From: Pedobacter sp. KBW06
GTDB taxonomy: Bacteria; Bacteroidota; Bacteroidia; Sphingobacteriales; Sphingobacteriaceae
Assembly: GCF_003852525.1 (NCBI RefSeq)
Contig: NZ_QAJL01000002.1
Location: 62,001 to 126,000, forward strand
Direction: 5' to 3'
DNA: 64,000 nt
Positions 8,461-17,036 of the stretch are shown here, piece by piece. Position numbers and translations under genes: made by a program. A model generated the notes under the pieces. The model was not told the DNA's origin, made no database searches, and saw only the letters and a list, made by a program, of their open reading frames with translations. How positions within the stretch are numbered: position 1 is the stretch's first letter; every line of letters starts with the position of its first letter.

Positions 8461-9279
8461 ATGATCGAAATATCCATACAGGATTTTTATACCCAAAGTT
8501 CGGAAGAAACCAGACTTCAAAGCGGACTTGGACCATTCGAATTCTTACGAAACAAAGACCTCATCAGCAGGCATCTCCCAAAAATTCAAGCAACTATCGC
8601 TGACATTGGAGGAGGAACAGGCCATTACGCCAGTTGGCTCTCTGCATTAGGACATCAGGTTATTCTTGTAGATCCTATAGAAAAACACCTGCAACAAGCT
8701 CAGAAAAGAGCGCAAAAATCCAAAAGAAGCTTCCGCTGTATCCATGGGGAAGCGCGAAGATTGCCTATAGAATCTAATTCTGTAGATGTGGTGATACTAC
8801 ACGGTCCACTCTATCACCTCCAGGAACAGCAGGAGCGCATCGCTGCGTTGAAAGAAGCAGGACGAATTTTAAGGCCTGGTGGTATTGTGATCGGCTTCGC
8901 CATTACTCATGCTGCCTTTACACTCGCCGCCCTTCAAAATGGAATAATCCATCAACCAGAGGTATTTAACATGTGTCAGCAGCAACTCAGCAGCGGAAAC
9001 CATCACCCACCTGCTGAGTTTCCAGGGATGCTGGCACAAGCCTATTTTCATAAACCGGCAGCGCTTTCAATGGAATTTGAAAAGGCAGGATTTAAATCTT
9101 CCGGCATTACCGCGGTGGAGGGCATTGCCTGGCTGGACAATAATTTTTTTGAAGCCTGGGCGATGCCAGAAAAAAGAGAGCGGTTGCTAAAACTTACCCA
9201 GCTTATCGAATCAGATCCGGATTTACTCTCTCTTAGTCCTCATATCATGATTGTTGCTGAAATAGATTACGGTTTGTAA
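8461..9279 (+). CDS. class I SAM-dependent methyltransferase
   Basis: A 272-residue cytoplasmic methyltransferase. Motif I is ATIADIGGGTGHYASWLSALGH (about residues 44-65), followed by VILVDP (acidic loop), EARRLPIESNSVDVVILHGPLYHL (motif II region) and EAGRILRPGG (motif III). This is the Methyltransf_11/25 architecture. The substrate is unknown, and the neighbours give no pathway. Start ATG at 8461, directly after the possible leader RNA; an inverted repeat follows the stop. Confidence 0.88.
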   Translation: MIEISIQDFYTQSSEETRLQSGLGPFEFLRNKDLISRHLPKIQATIADIGGGTGHYASWLSALGHQVILVDPIEKHLQQAQKRAQKSKRSFRCIHGEARRLPIESNSVDVVILHGPLYHLQEQQERIAALKEAGRILRPGGIVIGFAITHAAFTLAALQNGIIHQPEVFNMCQQQLSSGNHHPPAEFPGMLAQAYFHKPAALSMEFEKAGFKSSGITAVEGIAWLDNNFFEAWAMPEKRERLLKLTQLIESDPDLLSLSPHIMIVAEIDYGL

Positions 9280-9298
9280 GACCCAGGCTGATCAAAAT

Positions 9299-9340
9299 AT
9301 CGCAAACAAAATGCTCATCAACAATGCATTTGTTTGCGAT
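9299..9340 (+). terminator. stem-loop after the methyltransferase gene
   Basis: ATCGCAAACAAAATGC pairs with GCATTTGTTTGCGAT (one bulged base) around an 11-base loop, 20 bases after the stop. It lacks a T-run on the plus strand, so it could be a transcript end stabiliser rather than a classic terminator. Confidence 0.5.
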
Positions 9341-9359
9341 GATTATTGACACTACCTAA

Positions 9360-9569
9360 ATGCTTCCGAAACCCATTGTAATTGCGCCTCCATTCTATTC
9401 ATCAATAAGTGGGTTAATGGATCCTGATTGGTCCAGGAGACCTATTTACGGCTTAAGAAGGACCATTCGAAAGTCCAGGAATCTGATCGGAAAATGGAAC
9501 TCCTTTCAAAAAGAACCAAAACACAAAACATCGCCTTTTTCCAGGCTTTATGTCCATTCAAAAGCATGA
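9360..9569. pseudogene. possible gene remnant
   Basis: This stretch holds no convincing intact gene, but short coding-like pieces appear in frames interrupted by stops. On the minus strand a piece reads NQDPLTHLLMNRMEAQLQWVSEAFR then stop, which resembles a protein C-terminus. On the plus strand a piece reads ETYLRLKKDHSKVQESDRK after a TGA. I cannot say which strand, if either, was coding, nor name a family. Confidence 0.2.
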
Positions 9570-9593
9570 TTTAAAATTATTTTCAAATAACTA

Positions 9594-9640
9594 TTGCGCA
9601 ATCAAATGATTGCACTTATATTTGCAACCATATAGTTGCA
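9594..9640 (+). promoter_or_regulatory. promoter and operator dyads of the ArsR gene
   Basis: TTG at 9594-9596 and TATATTTG at 9617-9624 are 20 bases apart, a good fit to the Bacteroidota -33/-7 promoter. Two dyads overlap it: a 7-bp-arm palindrome at 9598-9613 (GCAATCA/TGATTGC) and TGCAAC...GTTGCA at 9623-9640. Both carry GCAA/TTGC. The placement fits autorepression by the ArsR-type product starting at 9643. Confidence 0.55.
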
Positions 9641-9642
9641 TA

Positions 9643-9978
9643 ATGAAAACAAGAAGAGACGTATTCCAGGCCATAGCAGATCCAACCCGCCGGCAAATTA
9701 TCGAAAGAATTGCCCAGGGAGCGATGAACCTGAACACCATAGCAGAAACTTTTAACAGTAGTAGACAGGCAATTTCCAAACACATTCAGATCCTTACAGA
9801 ATGCGGCCTGGTGGTCATCACTCAAAAAGGAAGGGAACGCTATTGTGAAGCCCAGCTTGGAAAGCTGAACGAAGTATCCGACTGGTTAGAACAGTCCAGA
9901 AAACAATGGATTAACAAGTTTGAAAAACTAGATCACTATTTAAATGAAATAAAAACCAAAGACCATGGAACAAAATAA
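9643..9978 (+). CDS. ArsR-family winged-helix regulator
   Basis: A 111-residue DNA-binding repressor. The start at 9643 (ATG) gives the canonical N-terminus RRDVFQAIADPTRRQIIERIA; the recognition helix region is SSRQAISKHIQILTECGLV, followed by the wing QKGRERYCEA. No CxC metal site is visible, and the group that pairs with AHSA1/SRPBCC genes usually lacks one. It overlaps the next gene by 14 bases, so the two are translationally linked. Probably controls its own operon through the dyads upstream. Confidence 0.9.
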   Translation: MKTRRDVFQAIADPTRRQIIERIAQGAMNLNTIAETFNSSRQAISKHIQILTECGLVVITQKGRERYCEAQLGKLNEVSDWLEQSRKQWINKFEKLDHYLNEIKTKDHGTK

Positions 9979-10450
9979 GAAAGAGAAAGAATTGCTCATC
10001 AGCCACCTTTTCAACGCTTCTCCAGAATTGGTATTCAAAGCATGGACAGATCCTGAGCAATTGAAACATTGGTATGCCCCGGATGGATGTACCATTGAAT
10101 TTAAATCAATAAACGTAAAAGAAGGGGGCAGTTTTCATTCCTGCATTCATGATCCCATTCATGGAGACTGCTGGATTATGGGAACCTACCAGGAAGTTAT
10201 TGTTCCCGAAAAATTGGTCTTCTCTATGGTACTAACCAATGAAGAAGGTCATTCCCTCCGGTCTGTAGAAGCTGGAAAGCCGGAAGACTGGCCGGAAGAG
10301 ATCCTGACCACCGTTACGTTTAAACCCGTTGGAAATCAAACGACCGTTTCTTTACATCAAACTGTTGCCGAAGCAACAGCCAAAGAAACCGGCGCTTACC
10401 AGAGCTGGATCAAAATGTTCCACAAGCTGGATGTTATTTTCAAAGGTTAA
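9965..10450 (+). CDS. AHSA1-type SRPBCC protein
   Basis: A 161-residue protein with the Aha1-C/START-like fold: SHLFNASPELVFKAWTDPEQLKHWYAPDGC at the N-terminus, GGSFHSCIHDP, then TTVTFKPVGNQTTVSLHQ and a C-terminal helix with SWIKMFHKLD. ArsR plus AHSA1 pairs are common in bacteria; the ligand is unknown. Translation likely reinitiates at the overlapping ATG (9965). The operon ends before the hairpin at 10466. Confidence 0.88.
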   Translation: MEQNKKEKELLISHLFNASPELVFKAWTDPEQLKHWYAPDGCTIEFKSINVKEGGSFHSCIHDPIHGDCWIMGTYQEVIVPEKLVFSMVLTNEEGHSLRSVEAGKPEDWPEEILTTVTFKPVGNQTTVSLHQTVAEATAKETGAYQSWIKMFHKLDVIFKG

Positions 10451-10465
10451 CACCATTCACAAAAA

Positions 10466-10492
10466 ACCGGGCTGGCTTTCGCCAGACCCGGT
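10466..10492 (-). terminator. terminator, probably serving both convergent units
   Basis: ACCGGG.TGGC / GCCA.ACCCGGT stem with a TTTC loop. On the minus strand it is followed by TTTTTT, so it is a good terminator for the surface locus; the hairpin also closes the ArsR operon. Confidence 0.75.
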
Positions 10493-10518
10493 ATAAGGAA
10501 AAAATCAAACGTATTTAC

Positions 10519-12732
10519 TTATTTAAGAAAAACCTTTCTTATCGCATTATTGCTGGTGTCGATGAAATAGATATTTCCTTCTTTATCTACGATCACATCG
10601 CCCATATAACCAGCTGAAGCTTCCGAAAAGCTTCCATCTATTGCTTTTCCGCTTTTGAATTTGACAATCGTACTGACTTCTTTAGTTTTCAAATTCACCT
10701 TCCTGATTGCGACGTTCCCCGCATCTGCAATGATGAGATTGCCATTGCCATCAGCAGCCATACCATTGATGGCAGCAAAAGCGACTGCCCCGCCAGCACC
10801 ATCTACATAGCCATAATTTCCGCCGAACACACGATTGGCATCCCTATTGGTAGTTAAATTAAAAGCATCGATGAAATAACCCTCATTATTTAACTTGTAA
10901 ATCATATTGTCGGTGATCACAGGCCGGCATTGGTCAGCAAATGCATTGGTATTAATCGAAGTTCTCAAACCTTCAGTATTGATTCTCCAGGCACCGCTAA
11001 AGGAGCCAAGAACATATAATATACCACGATCATCAAATGCCAGCTTATTGATATTTCCAAAGCCTATGGCAAAATTACTAACCTCTCCCTGAGGGCTGAC
11101 TTTTCTGACACTCAGGTTACCGTCACTGATGAAAAGGTTGTCATTTGCATCGATATCCATTCCCGGATTTGCACCGAAATTAAATAAGGCTTCAGCTCCT
11201 CTTCCATTCTTGTTTCCCCGCTCACCAGTAGAACTTCCGGCAAATAGAGTAACCACTCCCTCAGTACTGATTTTCTTGATTCTACTCTTTTCTACTTCCA
11301 ATACAAAAATATTTCCATGACGGTCTATTGCCATACTACCTGTACGGAAAGAGGAAATATCCAGGTCTTTATTCCCTAATCCTCCTGCTATAGTGACTAC
11401 TCCAGCTCTGCTAAAAGTTACCGGCGCAATGGCTTCAGCCCCATTATTAACCACTTTCAAAGGTCCTGTACTTAGACCTATCGGCGCCTTAACCACGATT
11501 TCAGTTTCTGTAGCACTGATCACCGATGCCGGCAATCCGTTAAACGTTACCATATTCTGAGCGGCATTGGCATTAAATCCGGTACCTGTAATCGTCACCT
11601 GGGTTCCGGCAAGACCGTTCTCAGGACTCAGTTTATTGATTCCCAACGACTGATCTTTAAATTCCGGTCCCTGCACCACCTGGTCATTCACACTTACGAT
11701 CACTTTTCCGTTTCCGGTATTTCCTGGAAGTGTTAAAGTCAGCTTTGTTGCCGAAGCAGTAGTTACCGGAACAATTTGTCCGTTAATGCTTACTTTGTTC
11801 TCTTCCAGAATCGTACTGAAAGTATTTCCGGTTATCGTCATCACCGAACCTCCGGGACCGCTCAGGGGAGAAACGGTCTCGATCACTGGTGGGGGAACCA
11901 CAGTGAAGACGGGTCCGGTAACTTTTTGCTTATTGATCGTTACCGACAATGGCCCTGTACCTACTTCCGCAGGAGCAACCACCAAAAGTGATGTTCCGCT
12001 GGCCTCTTTCACCAATGCAGGTTTACCATTAAAGTCCACATAATTACCCTCCGCAAGTTCTTCAAAACCCTCTCCGGTGATCCTCACCTGGGTACCTTTA
12101 CCCCCGGTGAGCGGACTGATCTTTGCAATCGCCTGGTATTTAAAGATCTGTCCCGTAGCTTCCTTCCCGTCTACTTTCACTTTCACCGGACCGGTGCCTA
12201 CTGCTACTGGAACTTCCACCACCAAAAGGGTATCTGAAGCACTGACTACAATACTTACTTTCCCGTTAATCAACACTTCAGCAGGGCCTTTTAAGCTGCT
12301 AAAACCGGCTCCCGAAATCCGGATATGCGCGCCGGCAGCACCATTTGAGGGACTGATGCGCTGCACACTTAATTCCTGATAAGTATAGCGGCCAATATTC
12401 AGCGTTTCTCCGGCCACTTTCATCACAATCTCTCCGGTACTTCCTTTTTGCGGCGCTCTTAACACCACCGCAGTCCCTGTCGCACTCACCACATCCGCAG
12501 GCGTACCCGAAAATGTAGCCGAAATATCCGAAGGATTATTACTGAATCCGGTACCTTCTATAGTCACCAGTGTTCCCTGGTTTCCACTATTGGGATAATA
12601 GTCGGTCACCTTTAAAGGTTCCTTAATGATTTCCGTTTTGTCCTTTTTACAGGCGGCCAGCATCAGCAGGAACAAGCCGACGCCAAACAGTCCTTTTTTC
12701 ATCATATTCTTTACATGTAGATTCATCTTCAT
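10519..12732 (-). CDS. surface lipoprotein with IPT/TIG domains and an NHL-type propeller
   Basis: 737 residues. Lipobox MLAAC at about residues 24-28, followed by KKDK. Residues 40-440 hold about five IPT/TIG immunoglobulin-like repeats, each with a P-x-G-G/A-x-G-T-x-V-x-I-x-G-x-G-F core (for example NQGTLVTIEGTGF, GAAGAHIRISGAGF, GLAGTQVTITGTGF). Residues 450-737 look like an NHL-type beta-propeller with repeated I-x-K-I/V, D-x-x-G-N-I-F/Y-V-x-D motifs. Likely an extracellular binding protein anchored in the outer membrane. It is the last gene of the locus, 3 bases after the Oar-like receptor gene, so probably co-expressed with it. Confidence 0.85.
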   Translation of the reverse strand: MKMNLHVKNMMKKGLFGVGLFLLMLAACKKDKTEIIKEPLKVTDYYPNSGNQGTLVTIEGTGFSNNPSDISATFSGTPADVVSATGTAVVLRAPQKGSTGEIVMKVAGETLNIGRYTYQELSVQRISPSNGAAGAHIRISGAGFSSLKGPAEVLINGKVSIVVSASDTLLVVEVPVAVGTGPVKVKVDGKEATGQIFKYQAIAKISPLTGGKGTQVRITGEGFEELAEGNYVDFNGKPALVKEASGTSLLVVAPAEVGTGPLSVTINKQKVTGPVFTVVPPPVIETVSPLSGPGGSVMTITGNTFSTILEENKVSINGQIVPVTTASATKLTLTLPGNTGNGKVIVSVNDQVVQGPEFKDQSLGINKLSPENGLAGTQVTITGTGFNANAAQNMVTFNGLPASVISATETEIVVKAPIGLSTGPLKVVNNGAEAIAPVTFSRAGVVTIAGGLGNKDLDISSFRTGSMAIDRHGNIFVLEVEKSRIKKISTEGVVTLFAGSSTGERGNKNGRGAEALFNFGANPGMDIDANDNLFISDGNLSVRKVSPQGEVSNFAIGFGNINKLAFDDRGILYVLGSFSGAWRINTEGLRTSINTNAFADQCRPVITDNMIYKLNNEGYFIDAFNLTTNRDANRVFGGNYGYVDGAGGAVAFAAINGMAADGNGNLIIADAGNVAIRKVNLKTKEVSTIVKFKSGKAIDGSFSEASAGYMGDVIVDKEGNIYFIDTSNNAIRKVFLK

Positions 12733-12735
12733 TGC

Positions 12736-15700
12736 TTAAAAAGTATATCTTAAACCAAATTGCACCTGGCTTCTTGAACCGTAATAATCCACGCTATAAG
12801 GCTTACCTGGCGCATTAAACTGGAAAGAAGGGTATCCACCTGCATTTTGTTGAGGCGGAAACAATACCGGAGTTAACCCGACACTGGAAGTGGAGTTAAA
12901 GGTATTGGGTGAGAAATATTGAATGCCCCAGCTTTTGCTGATCAGGTTGGTCAGGTTCATCACGTCTGCAGTCAGGGTGATGAATTGTTTCTTATCTCCT
13001 GAAACAAACAAATCATGGGAAAGGTGTAGATCGGCCTGCAGATTCCATGGTGTACGCCCCTTATTTCTTTCGGTAAACTGCCCTCTTCTGCTGCTCAGGT
13101 ATTCATCTCCATCCACATAAGCATTAAATGCTTCGGCTTGTTGCTGAGCGGTAACCAATTGTCCTCCTGTATTGCGGTCCTGAAAATAGCGGATACTCTC
13201 CTCTTTATTAGGAATATAAGCCAAACTCACCTGTTGCGGCAAACCCTGAATACTATTATTTACAATACCATAAGTAAAGGGACTTCCCGATTGCGCACTG
13301 AAGAACAGGGAAACATTTGTTTTACCTTTGTTCCATATTTTATTGTAACTGATGGTACTCACTATACGGTGTCTGATGTCAAAATTACTATTGGCCAATA
13401 CCGGATTATTAGGTACCAGCGACTGGTTCAATTGCCAGTTCGATTCCATAGAGTTACGTACACCGTTCGACAAATCTTTAGACTGTCCATAGGTATAAGC
13501 AACTGAGGCCTGCAATACCTCCGCTATATTTTTACTGATACTTCCGGTAAGGCTGTAACGGTATCCTTTACTCGTGTTGCTTAACAGGTAAGTGTTAGAA
13601 AAACGTTGGTCTACAGTCCCACTATAAACCGGTTGCTGGCGGGCTTTATCATATCCATAGTAAGTAGGATTATCCTGTACGTTCAGCTGTTGAAAAAGCA
13701 CATCTTTAATGTTTTTAGTATAGATCGCTTCCAGACCAAATTTCCATTGTGTAGGTGTCGTATAGTCAATTCCCAGACTCGTTCTCAATACCTGAGGCAT
13801 GACAAATCCATTGTCCACCAGGTCAATCTGCGTCTTTCCGCTGTTGCGGTTATTGGTCACCGCGCCATTTTCCTGAATGAAATCTGCGATTCCATTTGAA
13901 CCTCCTTTTAATGGGTTGCTACCCGGAACAAAAGGTTTCTGATCTGCTTTCTGATCAAAACCGCCATAACTATCCCCGGTATTGTAAAAGGCATAAGCCA
14001 GCCATGCCATTGGAATTCTTCCGGTAAACAAACCCGCACCACCTCTCAGAATTAGACTCTGATCACCCATCCAATCGTACCTGAATCCTACTCTTGGAGA
14101 AAGCTGTACTTTGTTCAGGAAATTATTGGTGATTCTTTTGAGTGGCGTATAAGTATAAGTACCTCCAAAGAAGGGATCATCCATAGCCGTACACGTTTTA
14201 TCGCTCAACTGTGGCATTTCCGGCAGGTGGGCCATATCCGCCCTAAGACCTGGGATGACTTTTAATTTATCGGAAATACGGATCTCATCCTGAAAATAAA
14301 GGCTATACAGGTTAACATTAAATTTTGCCCCCGGATGATTCAGGATATCATTCCTGTTATTGTTCTGATAGTTATAAGCCCCGCGAACACGGTACGGGTT
14401 GTTGTTCAGGTAATCCTCAATACTTAAATAATCTACCCTTCCGTTCCAGGCATTCACAAAACCATAGGTGATGTTATAAAACTCATTATGGGTACCCAGG
14501 GTGAGGGTATGTTTCCCGAGGTTCCAGTTCAGGTTGGCGGTCAGCTCCAGGGTTCTTTGTTTCATATCAAAGATGCTGGCCTCACGGTCTGTTCCCAAAT
14601 AGATCGTCGTACCCGGGGTACGTCCGGCGATTTGCACCTGTGGCAGGCTTGGATCAGCCGATGGATCCCTGGAATCATTTACCATCGTATAACCTGCCAG
14701 TAAATTTCCAGACAAGTTATTGCTGAACCGGCTTTTCAACTCTGCTACCGTAGAACTTTGGTTATTTTTCTGTAGAAAGGCCATGCTGCTGAACCTGAAG
14801 TCCTGCTGATCACGGTCCATATGTGTGGCTTCAGAAATGATGGTATTGTTCCTGATGGCCAGCTGATGTTTATCATTGATGTTCCAGTCCAGGCGGTTAA
14901 AGAACTTATGCGATCTCGAATAGGTATTGAATTCGCCTGAAGTACCTGCATCGAGGAAATTAGCGGCACTGATTGCCTTTGCGTCATCTGCAGTCAGGAT
15001 ATGACTCGTTTCCGCTCTTCCAGCTAACAATTGTAAAGGATCCCTTCTGCGGGTAAACTCTTCATTGGTAAAAAAGAAAAGCTTGTTTTTAATGATCGGG
15101 AAACCGACACGGAAACCTGCCTGATAATCATAAAAATCATTGTTCATTTTACCAAGTGTTCCTACCCTGTCCTTACCTGTTAAGCTTGCATTACGGCCAA
15201 AACCATAGGCAGATCCACTAAAAGTATTCGTTCCACTTCTGGTTACCGCATTTACGGAACCGCCGGTAAAGTTTCCGATTTTCACATCATAAGGAGCAAG
15301 ATAAACCTGCATGTCTTCGATGGCATCAAGGGATACCGGATTGGTACGGGTAGAACTTCCGGCCATACCTGAAGTTCCCGACTGTCCGCCTAAAGATGGA
15401 CTAAAGCCAATTGCATCGTTATTGATGGCACCATCGATCGTGACGTTGTTGTAACGGAAATTTGTTCCGCCAAAACTATTGTCTTTACTCGCCTGTGGCA
15501 CCTGACGGGTAATGTCGGTAATGCTTCTGGAAACCGTAGGCATATTCCGCACCTGATCAGCGCTGATGTTTTTACCTGTTCCATAAGTACTGGCCTGAGC
15601 CCCTCTTTTGGTGGCTTTGATCACCACTTCTCCCAACTGCTGGCTCTGATCGGCTAATCCAAAGTTTAATAATATAGCTGCCCCCAGACGAATGGTAATC

Positions 15701-15987
15701 CCTTCTTTCTTGTCCGTTTTCATACTGATCATCGCCGCTTCTACGGAATAAGGTCCGCCGATACGAAGATTAGGTAAATAATACCGGCCCCGACCATCAG
15801 CTGAGGTCGCATATTTAGTGCCGGATGGCTGATGAATGGCAGTCACGGAAGCACCAGGCAAAGGTTGTCCATTGGCATCATAAACCGTCCCATTCAGGGT
15901 ACCACTGGTTTCCTGTGCGATTGCGGCAAAAGGCAGCATCAGCACCAGGAGTAGACTTATTTTTTTGAGTATTTTATTTAAAATCAT
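12736..15987 (-). CDS. TonB-dependent receptor, Oar-like
   Basis: An outer-membrane receptor of 1083 residues. Signal peptide ends at about FAAIAQ (25). Residues 30-110 form a carboxypeptidase-regulatory domain (GTVYDANGQPLPGASVTAIHQPSGT). The plug follows (EVVIKATKRG; NNVTIDGAINNDAIGF; EDMQVYLAPYDVKIGNFTGGSVNAVTRSGTN), then a large barrel ending FGLRYTF with terminal Phe. The plug resembles Oar-type receptors rather than SusC. No SusD partner gene is present. It follows three fasciclin lipoprotein genes and probably transports or tethers an as yet unknown ligand. Confidence 0.9.
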   Translation of the reverse strand: MILNKILKKISLLLVLMLPFAAIAQETSGTLNGTVYDANGQPLPGASVTAIHQPSGTKYATSADGRGRYYLPNLRIGGPYSVEAAMISMKTDKKEGITIRLGAAILLNFGLADQSQQLGEVVIKATKRGAQASTYGTGKNISADQVRNMPTVSRSITDITRQVPQASKDNSFGGTNFRYNNVTIDGAINNDAIGFSPSLGGQSGTSGMAGSSTRTNPVSLDAIEDMQVYLAPYDVKIGNFTGGSVNAVTRSGTNTFSGSAYGFGRNASLTGKDRVGTLGKMNNDFYDYQAGFRVGFPIIKNKLFFFTNEEFTRRRDPLQLLAGRAETSHILTADDAKAISAANFLDAGTSGEFNTYSRSHKFFNRLDWNINDKHQLAIRNNTIISEATHMDRDQQDFRFSSMAFLQKNNQSSTVAELKSRFSNNLSGNLLAGYTMVNDSRDPSADPSLPQVQIAGRTPGTTIYLGTDREASIFDMKQRTLELTANLNWNLGKHTLTLGTHNEFYNITYGFVNAWNGRVDYLSIEDYLNNNPYRVRGAYNYQNNNRNDILNHPGAKFNVNLYSLYFQDEIRISDKLKVIPGLRADMAHLPEMPQLSDKTCTAMDDPFFGGTYTYTPLKRITNNFLNKVQLSPRVGFRYDWMGDQSLILRGGAGLFTGRIPMAWLAYAFYNTGDSYGGFDQKADQKPFVPGSNPLKGGSNGIADFIQENGAVTNNRNSGKTQIDLVDNGFVMPQVLRTSLGIDYTTPTQWKFGLEAIYTKNIKDVLFQQLNVQDNPTYYGYDKARQQPVYSGTVDQRFSNTYLLSNTSKGYRYSLTGSISKNIAEVLQASVAYTYGQSKDLSNGVRNSMESNWQLNQSLVPNNPVLANSNFDIRHRIVSTISYNKIWNKGKTNVSLFFSAQSGSPFTYGIVNNSIQGLPQQVSLAYIPNKEESIRYFQDRNTGGQLVTAQQQAEAFNAYVDGDEYLSSRRGQFTERNKGRTPWNLQADLHLSHDLFVSGDKKQFITLTADVMNLTNLISKSWGIQYFSPNTFNSTSSVGLTPVLFPPQQNAGGYPSFQFNAPGKPYSVDYYGSRSQVQFGLRYTF

Positions 15988-16008
15988 CTCTGAAATCTTA
16001 ATTTTTAA

Positions 16009-17010
16009 TTACTGGGTGATTTTCAACATGCCTGTAATGGTATGCAGTACGCCATTTCCGGTAAGTACATCCTGTTTTTTTAAGGTGATAAATGCAGTAT
16101 TTCCCGTTCCTTGTAATTGGATTCCTGTAAAAGCACCGGGAACATTCGCATTTGGAATGAGCTGAATCTGAATGGAATTCCCATCCATCATTGTCTGATC
16201 ACTTTTTTCACTTGCGCCTGTACTGAGGATGTAATCATAGACAAAGCGACGGTCAGTAATGATGTGATAGCGCATTAAGGCAGCAAGTGCTGTTGGTTCT
16301 GCTGCATTGATATCAGCCAGACTGGCCAATCCATAAGCAGCCATAGCTGCATTTTCAGGTGCAAATACCGTAAAAGAACCTTTACCATTGAGTACCGTCA
16401 TCAAACCTGAGCGCTGAATGGCCTGATAAAATAAACTCAGATTCCTGTCGGAGGCGATGGCTTCGCTTACCAGTTCATGCGAATATGGCTCCAGCATCTG
16501 GTCTACCACCTGAATCAATCCATTAGTAGCACGGATATTTTGTGATAAGACCCTGGAACCGTTGACAGTAAGCACGGTATCCGGCCCCTTTACCCAATGG
16601 GTAACAAATAGCTTTCCGCCGTTTGCCGAACGGATTTCCTGGTTAAACAGGAAGGGAAGCTTATTCAATTCATAGGTTCCATTTAAGATATGGTAATTCA
16701 TAATTGCAGAAATCCGGGAAGGCTCTGCACTAAGAATCGCCACAGCATTTGCGAAGCCTGCCTTTAGAAAAGCATCATCCGAAGGAGCGATCACCGTAAA
16801 AGGTCCGGTTTCCTGCATCTTTGCTTTTAATCCGCTACGGTTAAGTCCTGTACTGAATACAGATAAATTAAAATTATCTGCAATTACAGCGCTGATTTTA
16901 TTACTGTCTTTTCCGGACGACTGCTTTTCTTCTTTCTTACAAGCGGAAAGGCCCACACTAAATGCAAGTACAGGCATCAGGATATATTTAAAGTTATTCA
17001 TTGCGTTCAT
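16009..17010 (-). CDS. lipoprotein with two fasciclin (FAS1) domains
   Basis: 333 residues, lipobox VGLSAC (C24) followed by KKEEK. Two FAS1 repeats: residues about 40-175 and 180-332. Each has the start NLSLFYQAIQRSG/NLSVFSTGLNRSG, the H1 motif GPFTVIAPSDDAF / GSFTVFAPENAAM and the H2-like YHIL/YHII plus VLTGNGVLHTITGML end. FAS1 proteins act in adhesion and matrix binding. Third of three tandem fasciclin genes; 21 bases separate it from the downstream receptor gene. Confidence 0.88.
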   Translation of the reverse strand: MNAMNNFKYILMPVLAFSVGLSACKKEEKQSSGKDSNKISAVIADNFNLSVFSTGLNRSGLKAKMQETGPFTVIAPSDDAFLKAGFANAVAILSAEPSRISAIMNYHILNGTYELNKLPFLFNQEIRSANGGKLFVTHWVKGPDTVLTVNGSRVLSQNIRATNGLIQVVDQMLEPYSHELVSEAIASDRNLSLFYQAIQRSGLMTVLNGKGSFTVFAPENAAMAAYGLASLADINAAEPTALAALMRYHIITDRRFVYDYILSTGASEKSDQTMMDGNSIQIQLIPNANVPGAFTGIQLQGTGNTAFITLKKQDVLTGNGVLHTITGMLKITQ

Positions 17011-17036
17011 GTTAAATCATTCGTGATATCCGGGAA

